In this document: positions 21,105-30,428 of the stretch, in pieces | How the letters are laid out: each line of letters starts with the position of its first letter | How positions within the stretch are numbered: the stretch's first letter is position 1 | NCBI RefSeq assembly: GCF_017635265.1 | Contig: NZ_JAGBLU010000137.1 | Coordinates: forward strand, 78,900-142,899 | Reading direction: 5' to 3' | Length of the DNA: 64,000 bases | DNA from: Butyrivibrio sp. | GTDB lineage: Bacteria > Bacillota > Clostridia > Lachnospirales > Lachnospiraceae | Notes under the pieces: model-generated | Databases searched by the model: none | Seen by the model: the letters and a program-made list of their open reading frames with translations, nothing else | What the model was told of the DNA's origin: nothing | Made by a program: the position numbers and the translations under genes

Positions 21105-21144
21105 AAAATTAGCACATCACATTTTGTGATGTGCTAATTTTTTA
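21104..21144. terminator. Bidirectional terminator between convergent genes
   Basis: AAAATTAGCACATCAC ending at 21120 pairs with GTGATGTGCTAATTTT (21126-21141), flanked by A-runs on the left and T-runs on the right, so it can end transcription from both sides. It lies between the plus-strand coiled-coil gene and the minus-strand activase gene. Confidence 0.92.
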
Positions 21145-24100
21145 CATTGCTTTTTTTATTGATTCATCGACTTTCTTTTGAGCAGTTGAGAGCATGAGCT
21201 TAATTCTGTTAAGCTGATTTACTTCGGATGCACCGGGATCATAATCAATTGCAACGATATTGCATCCCGGATACAAATGTCTCATCTGTTTAATAACACC
21301 TTTTCCTACAACGTGATTAGGCAAGCATCCAAATGGCTGTGTACATACAATATTTGTTGCACCTTGTTCTATAAGTTCAACCATTTCACCTGTTAAGAAC
21401 CAGCCTTCACCGGTCTGATTACCTATATCAACGATTGGTTTAGCATATTCAACAAGCTTGTAGATGCTTGTCGGCGGCTCAAAGTGCACACTTTTTTCAA
21501 AGGCTTTCGTAGCGCCACCACGAAGCTTTTCAATTGCCCAAATTGCCACTCTCATAAGTGCAGCTGTTTTAGCTGATGTACCGAGTTCTTTTGCTTTGTA
21601 AATCTGATTGTAGAAGCAGTAGAGCATAAAATCAATAAGATCCGGAACAACAGCTTCTGCACCTTCAGCTTCCAATAGATCAACCAGATGGTTATTGGCA
21701 GCCGGAGCAAATTTAACAAGGATTTCTCCAACAACGCCAACTCTTGGCTTTACTTCATCAGTAATTTCGATTTTATCAAAATCCTCAATTATAGCGCGGC
21801 ACATCTTTTGGAACTTAATAAAGCTCATATGCTTTGCGGATACAAAATCAATACATTCTTTTTTCCATTTTTTATGAACAGCTTCAGTAGAACCCTTTAC
21901 TTTTTCATAAGGCCTCATTCTGTATACACAACGCATGAAAATATCACCAAATACAGCGCCGTAGGCTGCTCTTTCAAGCATTTCAAAGTTGATATGAAAG
22001 CCCGGATTTGCTTCAAGCTTTGAAAGGTTAAGTGAAACAACAGGAATTTGTTCCATACCGGCCTTTTTCAGAGCTCTGCGGATAAAGCCGACATAGTTTG
22101 TAGCTCTGCAGCCGCCACCGGTCTGCGACATTATCACAGCGGTTCTGTTAAGATCATATTTTCCTGAATGGAGTTCGTCCATAATCTGACCGACAACCCA
22201 AAGAGAAGGATAGCAGGCATCATTGTTTACATACTTAAGTCCCATATCTATAGCATGTCTGTTGTCATTTTGCATTACAACAAAGTTATAACCACAAGCT
22301 CTGAAAGCAGGCTCTAAGATATCAAAATGAATAGGAGACATCTGAGGGCAAAGTATTGTATAGTTCTTTCTCATTTCTTCGGTGAAAAGAACTCTGTTAT
22401 TAGCAGTAGAACGGATAGTTCTCTGCTCATTTTTTTGCTTTCTTACACGAATAGCCGCAAGGAGAGAACGAACCCTTATTCTGGCACTTCCAAGGCTGTT
22501 TACTTCATCAATTTTAAGACAAGTATATATTTTGTCAGATCCGGAAAGGATATCATTGACCTGATCGGTTGTTACAGCGTCAAGTCCACATCCGAATGAG
22601 TTGAGCTGAATAAGGTCGAGGTCGTCACGTGTTCTTACAAAGCTTGCAGCAGCATAAAGTCTTGAGTGATACATCCACTGGTCAGAAACAATTAATGGCC
22701 TGTCCGGTTTTCCAAGGTGTGAAACGCTGTCTTCTGTCAGAACCGCAACGCCATAGGAACAGATCATGTCAGGAATACCGTGGTTAATTTCAGGATCAAC
22801 GTGGTATGGTCGGCCTGCAAGGACAATTCCATGCTTTCCGTTTTCTTCCATCCATTTCAGGGTTTCTTCGCCTTTATTTTGGATATCTTTTCTGGCTTTT
22901 TGCATTTCTTCCCAGCCGAGTCTGGAAGCCTCGATTACTTCTTCGGCTGAAATTTCGGAAAATTCTTTGACAAGTGAAGCAGTAGCAGTTTCAAGACTTG
23001 TAAATGCCATGAAAGGATTGCGCAGCTTAACTTCACCGTTTGTGATGGCTTCAACATTATTTTTGATATTTTCCGAATAAGAAGTAACAATAGGGCAGTT
23101 GTAATGGTTGGTAGCTCCTTCAACTTCTTTTCTCTCGTAGAAAAGTCCCGGATAGAAGATGAAATCAACCTTTTGCTTTATCAGCCATTCAACGTGTCCG
23201 TGAGAGAGCTTTGCAGGGTAGCATTCTGACTCACTGGGAATGGATTCAATACCAAGCTCGTAAATCTGATGTGTTGATCTTGGAGAAAGAACAACCCTAA
23301 AGCCAAGCTTTGTAAAGAAAGTGAACCAGAATGGATAATTTTCATAAAAATTCAGGACTCTTGGAATGCCAACAGTTCCTCTAAATGCCTTGTCTGCTTC
23401 AAGGGGCTCATAACCAAAAATTCTCTTGTATTTGTAATCAAAGAGGTTAGGAATATTATCGGCATTCTTAACTTTTCCGATACCTCTTTCACATCTGTTG
23501 CCGGAGATATGAGTTCTGCCACCCGTAAATTTGTTTACAGTAAGACGGCAGTGATTCGTGCATCCCTGGCATGTTGTCATGCTTGTGGAATATTCAAGAT
23601 TATTGATCTGATCAATTCCAAGCATTGTAGTTTTATAATTATCAGTTTCGTAAAAACGTTCTCTTGCAATAAGAGCAGCACCAAAAGCACCCATGATTCC
23701 GGCAATATCAGGACGAATTGCTTCGGCACCCGAAATGATTTCAAATGCTCTTAAAACCGCATCGTTATAGAATGTGCCACCCTGAACAACTATATGATTT
23801 CCCAGATCTTTTGCATCAGAGACCTTGATTACTTTAAACAATGCATTTTTTATAACAGAGTAGGCAAGACCTGAAGAAATATCAGCTACATCAGCGCCTT
23901 CCTTCTGTGCCTGTTTAACCCTTGAATTCATGAAAACAGTACATCTTGTTCCAAGGTCAACAGGGGATTTTGCATAGAGAGCAACCTTTGCAAAGTCCTG
24001 AACGCTATAACCAAGTGATTTGGCAAAAGTTTCTATAAATGAACCGCAACCTGAAGAGCAGGCTTCGTTTAACTGTACCGAATCAACTGAATTGTTCCTG

Positions 24101-25395
24101 ATATGAATGCATTTCATATCCTGGCCACCAATATCAAGGATACAGTCAACCTTAGGATCAAAGAAAGCAGCTGCATTATAATGGGCAATTGTTTCAACTT
24201 CGCCGTCGTCAAGTAAAAGAGCTGACTTAAGAAGCGCTTCGCCGTATCCTGTTGAACATGAACGGGCAATAGCTACCCCTTGGGGCATAAGCTTATAGAT
24301 TTCCTGTATTGAAGAGATTGCTGTCTTTAAAGGACTTCCGTTGTTACTTGAATAAAATGAATAAAGAAGATCACCGTCTTCACTGATAAGGGCGCATTTT
24401 GTAGTAGTTGAACCTGCATCTATACCAAGAAAAGCTTTTCCCTTGTAACCGTCAAGTTTTCTGGTTTTTACTTTATACTTATCCTGACGTGTTCTGAATG
24501 CGACATAGTCATCTTCGTTTTTAAACAATGGATCAAGACGTGATACTTCAGCTTCCATAACTATCTTATGGGAAAGCTTGTCAGTCATTTCGTTCATTGA
24601 ATAAGAAACTTCTTCTTTTGCATTTAAGGCTGAGCCGATGGCAGCAAAAAGATGAGAGTTATCGGTTTCAATGGTATGCTCTTCATCAAGTTTTAAGGTA
24701 CGGATAAATGCAGCTTTAAGCTGATCAAGGAAATGAAGAGGACCTCCTAAAAATGCGACATGTCCTCTTATGGGCTTACCGCATGCAAGACCTGAAATTG
24801 TCTGGTTTACAACTGCCTGAAAAATAGAAGCGGCAAGGTCTTCTTTAGTTGCACCTTCATTGATAAGAGGCTGAATATCGGACTTGGCAAACACACCACA
24901 TCTGGCTGCAATTGTATAAAGAGAGTTGTAGTTTCTGGCATATTCATTAAGACCTGTAGCATCAGTCTGTAATAAGGATGCCATCTGGTCTATAAATGAT
25001 CCGGTTCCTCCGGCACATATACCATTCATTCGCTGCTCAACGTTACCATCTTCAAAATATATGATTTTGGCATCTTCACCACCAAGCTCAATCGCAACAT
25101 CGGTTTTGGGTGCAAGTTCTTTTAAAGATGTTGAAACGGCTATTACTTCCTGCACAAACGGAACATTCAAATGCTTTGCAAGAGTTAATCCTCCGGAGCC
25201 TGTAATAACAGGATGGATAGTAATATCTCCGCTAACCTTATAAGCTTCCTGCAAAAGATCAGATAATGTTTCCTGAATATTGGCAAAGTGTCTTTTGTAA
25301 TCTGAAAAAATGATATTACGATCACTATCCAAAAGGGCCACTTTAACAGTAGTGGAACCAATATCAATACCTAATGTGTAGTCTTTTGAAATCAT
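21142..25395 (-). CDS. Giant acyl-CoA dehydratase activase-related fusion protein
   Basis: A 1417-residue protein. Two BadF/BadG/HgdC-type ATPase domains come first: LGIDIGSTTVKVAL with NGICAGGTGSFIDQ (residues 8-270), and LGIDAGSTTTKCAL with NEACSSGCGSFIE (about 322-585). The glycine-loop cysteines would hold a [4Fe-4S] cluster. A Cys-rich segment (TTCQGCTNHC) and a DUF2229/HgdB-like half follow to the end. Relatives of 2-hydroxyglutaryl-CoA dehydratase activases inject electrons into a partner by ATP hydrolysis, but in these fusions the substrate is not known. It is alone on the minus strand, with GGTT-poor AT-rich upstream sequence. Confidence 0.88.
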   Translation of the reverse strand: MISKDYTLGIDIGSTTVKVALLDSDRNIIFSDYKRHFANIQETLSDLLQEAYKVSGDITIHPVITGSGGLTLAKHLNVPFVQEVIAVSTSLKELAPKTDVAIELGGEDAKIIYFEDGNVEQRMNGICAGGTGSFIDQMASLLQTDATGLNEYARNYNSLYTIAARCGVFAKSDIQPLINEGATKEDLAASIFQAVVNQTISGLACGKPIRGHVAFLGGPLHFLDQLKAAFIRTLKLDEEHTIETDNSHLFAAIGSALNAKEEVSYSMNEMTDKLSHKIVMEAEVSRLDPLFKNEDDYVAFRTRQDKYKVKTRKLDGYKGKAFLGIDAGSTTTKCALISEDGDLLYSFYSSNNGSPLKTAISSIQEIYKLMPQGVAIARSCSTGYGEALLKSALLLDDGEVETIAHYNAAAFFDPKVDCILDIGGQDMKCIHIRNNSVDSVQLNEACSSGCGSFIETFAKSLGYSVQDFAKVALYAKSPVDLGTRCTVFMNSRVKQAQKEGADVADISSGLAYSVIKNALFKVIKVSDAKDLGNHIVVQGGTFYNDAVLRAFEIISGAEAIRPDIAGIMGAFGAALIARERFYETDNYKTTMLGIDQINNLEYSTSMTTCQGCTNHCRLTVNKFTGGRTHISGNRCERGIGKVKNADNIPNLFDYKYKRIFGYEPLEADKAFRGTVGIPRVLNFYENYPFWFTFFTKLGFRVVLSPRSTHQIYELGIESIPSESECYPAKLSHGHVEWLIKQKVDFIFYPGLFYERKEVEGATNHYNCPIVTSYSENIKNNVEAITNGEVKLRNPFMAFTSLETATASLVKEFSEISAEEVIEASRLGWEEMQKARKDIQNKGEETLKWMEENGKHGIVLAGRPYHVDPEINHGIPDMICSYGVAVLTEDSVSHLGKPDRPLIVSDQWMYHSRLYAAASFVRTRDDLDLIQLNSFGCGLDAVTTDQVNDILSGSDKIYTCLKIDEVNSLGSARIRVRSLLAAIRVRKQKNEQRTIRSTANNRVLFTEEMRKNYTILCPQMSPIHFDILEPAFRACGYNFVVMQNDNRHAIDMGLKYVNNDACYPSLWVVGQIMDELHSGKYDLNRTAVIMSQTGGGCRATNYVGFIRRALKKAGMEQIPVVSLNLSKLEANPGFHINFEMLERAAYGAVFGDIFMRCVYRMRPYEKVKGSTEAVHKKWKKECIDFVSAKHMSFIKFQKMCRAIIEDFDKIEITDEVKPRVGVVGEILVKFAPAANNHLVDLLEAEGAEAVVPDLIDFMLYCFYNQIYKAKELGTSAKTAALMRVAIWAIEKLRGGATKAFEKSVHFEPPTSIYKLVEYAKPIVDIGNQTGEGWFLTGEMVELIEQGATNIVCTQPFGCLPNHVVGKGVIKQMRHLYPGCNIVAIDYDPGASEVNQLNRIKLMLSTAQKKVDESIKKAM

Positions 25396-25595
25396 GTTTT
25401 AACCTCAACTTCTAAATCTATTGTTAAGCTATATCTACTAATTAAATGTAGCTAAAGACAATCTATATGATTATAATGCAGCGTTATATAAAAATCAATT
25501 ATATTAAATTGCATAAAATTTAAAAATGGACATTCGCATTCCCTGACTTTTATGATATTATTACTCTGTATGAGTATGTAAGGGAGATTTGTAAC

Positions 25596-27860
25596 ATGAA
25601 AAGTGCAAAGCGTCTTGTACTGATATTATTATCTTTTTTGATCATATTTTGTTATATGACGCTTACAGGCAAAGCATCCGGCGGAGTATCCAAGACTGTC
25701 AGAGTTGGATATTATCAAAATGAGGCATTTCAGGAAGGAGCTTCTGAAAATTCTGTAAAGAGCGGATATGCGTATGAGTATTATCGTAAAATATCCGAAT
25801 ATACCGGATGGAACTATGAATATGTATATGGTGATTTCGTGACCGTTTATAATATGCTTCTGAAGGGCGAAGTGGATATGGTTGCCGGGCTTGCATATAC
25901 CGAAGAGAGAAGCCGAATTATTTCTTATCCTGAAAGTCCTATGGGGACAGAGCTTTACAGTCTCGTTAAACATGAAGGCGATGAGACAATTACTACAAGT
26001 CCTTCTTCGCTTCAGGGAAAAAGTATTGGTGTCCTCAACAGTGCAATCAAAGAGTCTTTGGAAGAATTTTTGGTTGAAAAAAAAATCAATGCGAATATTG
26101 TTTCATTTAGAGATTATGATGCACTTCTTTCAGCTTTTGACAAAAGAGAAGTTGATACACTTGCCGGCGAAAGTGACGGTATTTATGACAGAAGTCATGC
26201 AGAAACTTTATATTCTTTTGGCGAAAGTGATTATTACATTTGTACCAGTAAGGATAGGTCTGATCTTTTGAAAGAGCTTAATGAGGCACAAAAACAGTTG
26301 TTTCTGGAATACCCTGATTATATAAGTTCGCTCAGAAACAAGTATTATCCGGAAACCCTTGCCAGCAGAGCGTTTACACAATCTGAAAAGAACTGGTTAA
26401 ATACACACGATAGTATTGTGGTCGGATATTTAAATAACTATCTTCCTTATAGTGATACAGACGAAAATGGTAAGGTGACAGGAATTGTAAAAGACCTTTT
26501 ACCTTATGTGTTTAAAGAGCTGGGTTATGACAGCATGACCATAAAGTATGTTCCATACGACAGTTATGATGATATGGTTATGGCAATCGATGAGGGAGAT
26601 ATAGAACTTGCTTTTCCTGTGGGAGGAGGACTTTTCTTCTCTGAAGAGGATGGTTTGTTTATTTCAAAGCCTGTTATTTCTTCTCTAACAGATCTTATTT
26701 ATTCAACCGATTACTATGACAATTCTCAGCAGTTATTTGCTGTTAATGAAAAAAATAAGCTTCAGTACTATTACATTATGACGCATTATCCCGATGCAAA
26801 GATTGAGTTTTATCCCTCAACCGATGCATGTCTTAAAGCTGTATTAAACGGAGAAGCCACATATACTACATTAAATGGATTAAGAACAGCTTCGATGCTT
26901 AAGAGAGCAGATTTTGACAAACTTTCTTTCAGGCAACTTGGCTATGCCGATGATAGATGCTTTGGAATTAAGATTGGCAATGACGGTCTGTTGAAGCTTA
27001 TAGACAGAGGTTTAAGCAGAACAGGCTCCGAATATATAAATAATCTTTCTTCGGTATATTCGGATCGTATGTATACTTATACTTTTAAGGATTTCCTTAA
27101 AGATAATTTTATCGGTGCGTTTATTGTATTTTTAGCTGTGCTTGCTACATTGTGTCTTCTTTTAGCATATAGCGTTTACGTTAACAACAAGAGAATAAAA
27201 GAAAAAGAAAAGTCAAAAAAAGATCTTGAACTTGCAAATAGGGAAAAATTTGTTTTTCTTAATAAGATGACCAATTATATGCGGGATCCTATAAATAATA
27301 TTGTCACTTTGATAAAGTTCTCGGAAAATGCAAAAGATATTCAGTTGATAAAAGAGAACCTGACAAAGATGGACGCACATAGCAAGGATCTCATGACAAT
27401 ACTTAACAACATTCTCAATATCAGTAGCTTTGAGAGTGGACAGGTTAAACTCCAAGATCAGCTCAGTCTTTATAATTTCTTTGGCAAAAGAGTACTTGTT
27501 GTTGAAGATACACTTCCCAATCAGACAATTACCGGTAACATTATGAAGAAAGCCGGAATGGAAGTGCAGGTTGCCAATGATGGTCTTGACGCTTTTGAAA
27601 AAGTTAAAGCTGCACCGAGTGGCTATTTTGATGCAATCCTTATTAATGTTGATGAAAAAGATCTTCAGGGATTTCTTTTTATTAAGAGGATAAGGGAACT
27701 TGAAGATGATATCAGATCAGAAGTGCCTGTTATTGCTATTACAGGTGATGATTCTGACAATGAAAAAGAAAAGATTATTAAGTCAGGGCTGAACGGTTAT
27801 ATAACAAAGCCTTATGATGTCAATGCGGTTCTTGATAAAATGTCAGGAATAATTTTATAA
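25596..27860 (+). CDS. Degenerate hybrid sensor: two solute-binding domains, pseudo-HisKA, pseudo-receiver
   Basis: A 754-residue membrane sensor. A signal segment (residues 7-25) is followed by two SBP_bac_3-type extracellular domains (about 34-255 and 270-485), a membrane helix (about 506-530), a HisKA-like helix pair, and a receiver domain (about 627-750). The H-box that normally reads MSHDIRTP reads MTNYMRDP, so the phosphate-accepting His is Asn560. No HATPase domain follows. In the receiver VVED, the Thr in AITG and the Lys in TKPYD are kept but the phosphate-accepting Asp is Asn684. It therefore cannot do ordinary phosphorelay. It heads the run ending at 29948, with AGGGAG upstream. 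Confidence 0.85.
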   Translation: MKSAKRLVLILLSFLIIFCYMTLTGKASGGVSKTVRVGYYQNEAFQEGASENSVKSGYAYEYYRKISEYTGWNYEYVYGDFVTVYNMLLKGEVDMVAGLAYTEERSRIISYPESPMGTELYSLVKHEGDETITTSPSSLQGKSIGVLNSAIKESLEEFLVEKKINANIVSFRDYDALLSAFDKREVDTLAGESDGIYDRSHAETLYSFGESDYYICTSKDRSDLLKELNEAQKQLFLEYPDYISSLRNKYYPETLASRAFTQSEKNWLNTHDSIVVGYLNNYLPYSDTDENGKVTGIVKDLLPYVFKELGYDSMTIKYVPYDSYDDMVMAIDEGDIELAFPVGGGLFFSEEDGLFISKPVISSLTDLIYSTDYYDNSQQLFAVNEKNKLQYYYIMTHYPDAKIEFYPSTDACLKAVLNGEATYTTLNGLRTASMLKRADFDKLSFRQLGYADDRCFGIKIGNDGLLKLIDRGLSRTGSEYINNLSSVYSDRMYTYTFKDFLKDNFIGAFIVFLAVLATLCLLLAYSVYVNNKRIKEKEKSKKDLELANREKFVFLNKMTNYMRDPINNIVTLIKFSENAKDIQLIKENLTKMDAHSKDLMTILNNILNISSFESGQVKLQDQLSLYNFFGKRVLVVEDTLPNQTITGNIMKKAGMEVQVANDGLDAFEKVKAAPSGYFDAILINVDEKDLQGFLFIKRIRELEDDIRSEVPVIAITGDDSDNEKEKIIKSGLNGYITKPYDVNAVLDKMSGIIL

Positions 27861-27876
27861 AAACAGAGGATAATAT

Positions 27877-28755
27877 ATGAATGAATTTTTAAACAACATG
27901 GAAAAGAAATTTGGAAAATATGCCATTCCAAATCTTACTCTTTACATCATCGGAATGTATGTACTTGGATATGTTTTGCAGCTTGCACCTGCAAGAGTAA
28001 ATATACTTGGTTTTTTGACTCTTGATCCTTATGCTGTTTTACATGGGCAGATCTGGAGGCTGGTATCCTGGCTCTTAATACCACCAAGCTCATTTAATAT
28101 TCTTATTATCATTACCCTGTTCTTTTATTATTTTGTGGGAACAAGCATGGAAAGAACCATGGGAACATTCAGATATAATGTCTTTATTTTCGGCGGCGTT
28201 ATACTAATGATTCTTTCATCTTTTGTAACAATGCTTGTTTATAAGGTGTTCTTTGGAATTGGAGGAGAAGCTCTCGGTGCTGTAATGAGTGCTTTTTCCA
28301 TATATTTTAGTACTTCCTATATTCAGGAAATGGTTTTCCTTGCTTTTGCAATGTGCTTCCCTGATGTACAGGTACTTCTCATGTTTATAATACCAATTAA
28401 AGTTAAGTACCTTGGATATTTTTATGCTGCAATTCTTGTTTATAATGCGGTGATGGGAATAGCAGGAAGCAATTATTTCGTATTCTTTGCTATTTTGTTC
28501 CAGTTTATCAATCTTTTCTTATTCTATCTGCAGACAGGTAAAATCAGTCATTTGAGGCCAAAAGAGGTTAAGAGGCGAAGAGATTTTCAAAGAAATGCAA
28601 AGATTATGCCTAAAGGAATTACAAGACATAAATGTGCAGTATGCGGAAGAACAGAAGAGGATTCGCCAGATCTTGAATTCAGGTTCTGTTCGAAATGCAA
28701 CGGCAATTATGAATATTGTCAGGATCATCTATTTACACATCAGCATGTTAAATAA
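27877..28755 (+). CDS. Rhomboid-like membrane protein with C-terminal zinc ribbon, probably not a protease
   Basis: A 292-residue protein with about six membrane helices and a cytoplasmic tail. HGQIWRLVSW and the following TM2 (VGTSMERTMGTFRYNV) match the L1-TM2 region of rhomboids, and MCFPDVQVLLMFIIPIKVKYLG matches the later loop. The GASG motif is not present (the aligned place reads STSY) and the TM6 histidine is missing, so peptide cleavage is unlikely. The tail has CAVCGR, CSKC and CQDH metal-binding motifs. It begins 16 bases after the sensor gene. Binding rather than cutting of membrane proteins is an inference. Confidence 0.75.
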   Translation: MNEFLNNMEKKFGKYAIPNLTLYIIGMYVLGYVLQLAPARVNILGFLTLDPYAVLHGQIWRLVSWLLIPPSSFNILIIITLFFYYFVGTSMERTMGTFRYNVFIFGGVILMILSSFVTMLVYKVFFGIGGEALGAVMSAFSIYFSTSYIQEMVFLAFAMCFPDVQVLLMFIIPIKVKYLGYFYAAILVYNAVMGIAGSNYFVFFAILFQFINLFLFYLQTGKISHLRPKEVKRRRDFQRNAKIMPKGITRHKCAVCGRTEEDSPDLEFRFCSKCNGNYEYCQDHLFTHQHVK

Positions 28756-28764
28756 AGGAGCATC

Positions 28765-29523
28765 ATGGGAAATTTAGACAACAAAGAAAAAGAATTTGCA
28801 ACAATTCTAAAAAATATAACAAGACAAGCACGCGAAAACAGAAATGTTATAACTTCTGACGAAGTCAAAAATGCTTTTTCAGAACTTAAACTTGATGACA
28901 AACAATTTGAGATGGTTTTTGAATATTTAAAAAACCATAAAATCGGTGTTGACTCAGAAGCTGTTTTTGCAGATGAAGATCTCTCCGATGAAGAAAAAAA
29001 CTATTTGGATGACTATATTGAAAGTTTAAAAGCTCTACCTGTATATACTGATGGCGAAAAAGAGGCTATAACAATAGCTGCGTTAGCCGGTGAAAAGGAT
29101 GCGCAGGAAAAGCTTATTACCATGTATCTACCATTGGTTGTTGATGTTGCGAGAATGTATTCTGAACAGGGAGTTTACCTGGAGGACCTTGTGGGAGAGG
29201 GGAATGTTGCTCTTACAAAGGGGGTGACAATGCTTGAAGCGGTTGGTGAACCTTCTGAAGTAGAGAGCTTTCTCTATAAACTTATGCTTGATGCAATGGA
29301 GAACATTATTCAGGAGAACTTATCAGAAGATGCCGGTAGTCAGAAAGTTTTAAAGCTTGTTCAGGAAGTTGCGGATAAAGCAAGTGAGCTTGCTGAAGAC
29401 CTCAGAAGGAAAGTTACCGTAAAAGAACTTATGGATGAGACGGGATGGGACGAAGATAAGATCAGAAGTGCTATTAAATTTAGCGGTGATAATATTGAAG
29501 ATTTAGATAGTGGAGAGAAGTGA
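28765..29523 (+). CDS. Sigma-70-like protein lacking regions 2.4 and 4
   Basis: A 252-residue protein. Residues about 14-65 resemble sigma region 1.1 (VITSDEVKNAFSELKLDD). EKLITMYLPLVVDVARMYSE and YLEDLVGEGNVALTKGV (about 112-150) match regions 2.1-2.2, the RNA-polymerase clamp contact. The next segment is acidic (GEPSEVESFLYKLM) instead of the aromatic and basic residues that melt and read the -10 box. KVTVKELMDETGWDEDKI (about 213-230) resembles region 3. Region 4, which reads the -35 box, is absent. It may bind polymerase without acting as a sigma factor. It starts nine bases after the rhomboid-like gene and overlaps the next. Confidence 0.75.
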   Translation: MGNLDNKEKEFATILKNITRQARENRNVITSDEVKNAFSELKLDDKQFEMVFEYLKNHKIGVDSEAVFADEDLSDEEKNYLDDYIESLKALPVYTDGEKEAITIAALAGEKDAQEKLITMYLPLVVDVARMYSEQGVYLEDLVGEGNVALTKGVTMLEAVGEPSEVESFLYKLMLDAMENIIQENLSEDAGSQKVLKLVQEVADKASELAEDLRRKVTVKELMDETGWDEDKIRSAIKFSGDNIEDLDSGEK

Positions 29524-29948
29524 TTCATAACATGCAGAATATTGTAAACGAAGATGATTTTAAATATTACATGCAGGATATTGAAAGATATTATTTTGGA
29601 GCTCGTTATAATTATAATGAGCTCTTAAATAATGAAATGGTTCCATTCAAATTCAAGACCGTAATTACCAAGTATATAAAAGATGATGTAGATCTTGATA
29701 CATCTTTAGAAAGTCATTTGTATTATATAAACAGAGACGGATTTGATTATAAGGTGTACAGACAGCTTCACTTAAGAGTAAGAACATCACAGTACAAAGA
29801 TCCCTTAAAACATGAAAAGGGGTTTAAAGAAAAGGTTTATACCATAGAGCAGCTGGCAAAGCTAAGTACCGTTGAAAAAGAAGAGAGGGGAATAATAATA
29901 AGAGAGCTTATTATTTCCAAACTTGCGCTTTTTGGTTTTTCTGTTTAA
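29520..29948 (+). CDS. Uncharacterised 142-residue protein in the sensor operon
   Basis: I do not recognise the family. The protein is soluble, without signal peptide or membrane helix. It contains LESHLYYINRDGFDYKVYRQ and a C-terminal IIIRELIISKLALFGFSV, and is rich in Tyr, Lys and Glu. GTG 29520 overlaps the stop of the sigma-like gene, with GGAG four bases upstream; ATG 29532 is an alternative. The overlap suggests coupled translation and a shared function with that gene. The gene faces rpmB across a shared terminator. Confidence 0.65.
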   Translation: MIHNMQNIVNEDDFKYYMQDIERYYFGARYNYNELLNNEMVPFKFKTVITKYIKDDVDLDTSLESHLYYINRDGFDYKVYRQLHLRVRTSQYKDPLKHEKGFKEKVYTIEQLAKLSTVEKEERGIIIRELIISKLALFGFSV

Positions 29949-29994
29949 CGGAAAGTGAGAATAGTACAGCTTTTAATAATATTTTTAGACAAAT

Positions 29995-30025
29995 AAAAAA
30001 ACTACCTGCTACCAGGTAGTTTTTA
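29995..30025. terminator. Bidirectional terminator between the sensor operon and rpmB
   Basis: AAAACTACCTG (29997-30007) pairs with CAGGTAGTTTT (30013-30023), flanked by A-run and T-run. It can serve both the plus-strand operon and the minus-strand rpmB gene. Confidence 0.88.
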
Positions 30026-30034
30026 TTATTAACA

Positions 30035-30220
30035 TTAAGCTCTTTCAACCTTGTTTGATCTAAGGCAACTTGCGCAAACGTGCATTCTCTTTGACTGACC
30101 GTTGACCTTAACAGCAACGTGCTGAACGTTTGACTTCCAAACTCTGTTAGATCTTCTATGAGAATGGCTTACGTTGTTACCGAAATGAACGCCCTTGCCA
30201 CAAATATCACATTTAGCCAT
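30035..30220 (-). CDS. rpmB: 50S ribosomal protein L28 (zinc-binding form)
   Basis: A 61-residue protein beginning MAKCDICGKG. It keeps both cysteine pairs, CDIC and CASC, so it is the zinc-binding type. HSHRRSNRVWKSNVQ is the usual RNA-contacting region. GGAGG lies upstream on the minus strand (about 30227-30231). It is encoded alone and divergently from the Asp23 gene, an arrangement common in Firmicutes. Confidence 0.96.
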   Translation of the reverse strand: MAKCDICGKGVHFGNNVSHSHRRSNRVWKSNVQHVAVKVNGQSKRMHVCASCLRSNKVERA

Positions 30221-30428
30221 TTTGACACCTCCTTATAAGCCATGTAATCTTAACAAATAGCATATTATTGCTTAGCTTTCCGCAACATTGATATATTATC
30301 AGAAACGAAAACCAATTGCAAGCAAAATATACAAAAATTATGGTTTATTTTTTTATTAACTGCTATTATAATACTATATGGTATGCGAAAACGGCGGTCA
30401 TATGTGCTGCCTGTTAAGGAGGATTTAT

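Noticed and set aside
22327-22599. Plus-strand frames within the activase fusion gene
   Set aside because: They are antisense shadows of a continuous 1417-codon gene and lack ribosome sites or family resemblance.
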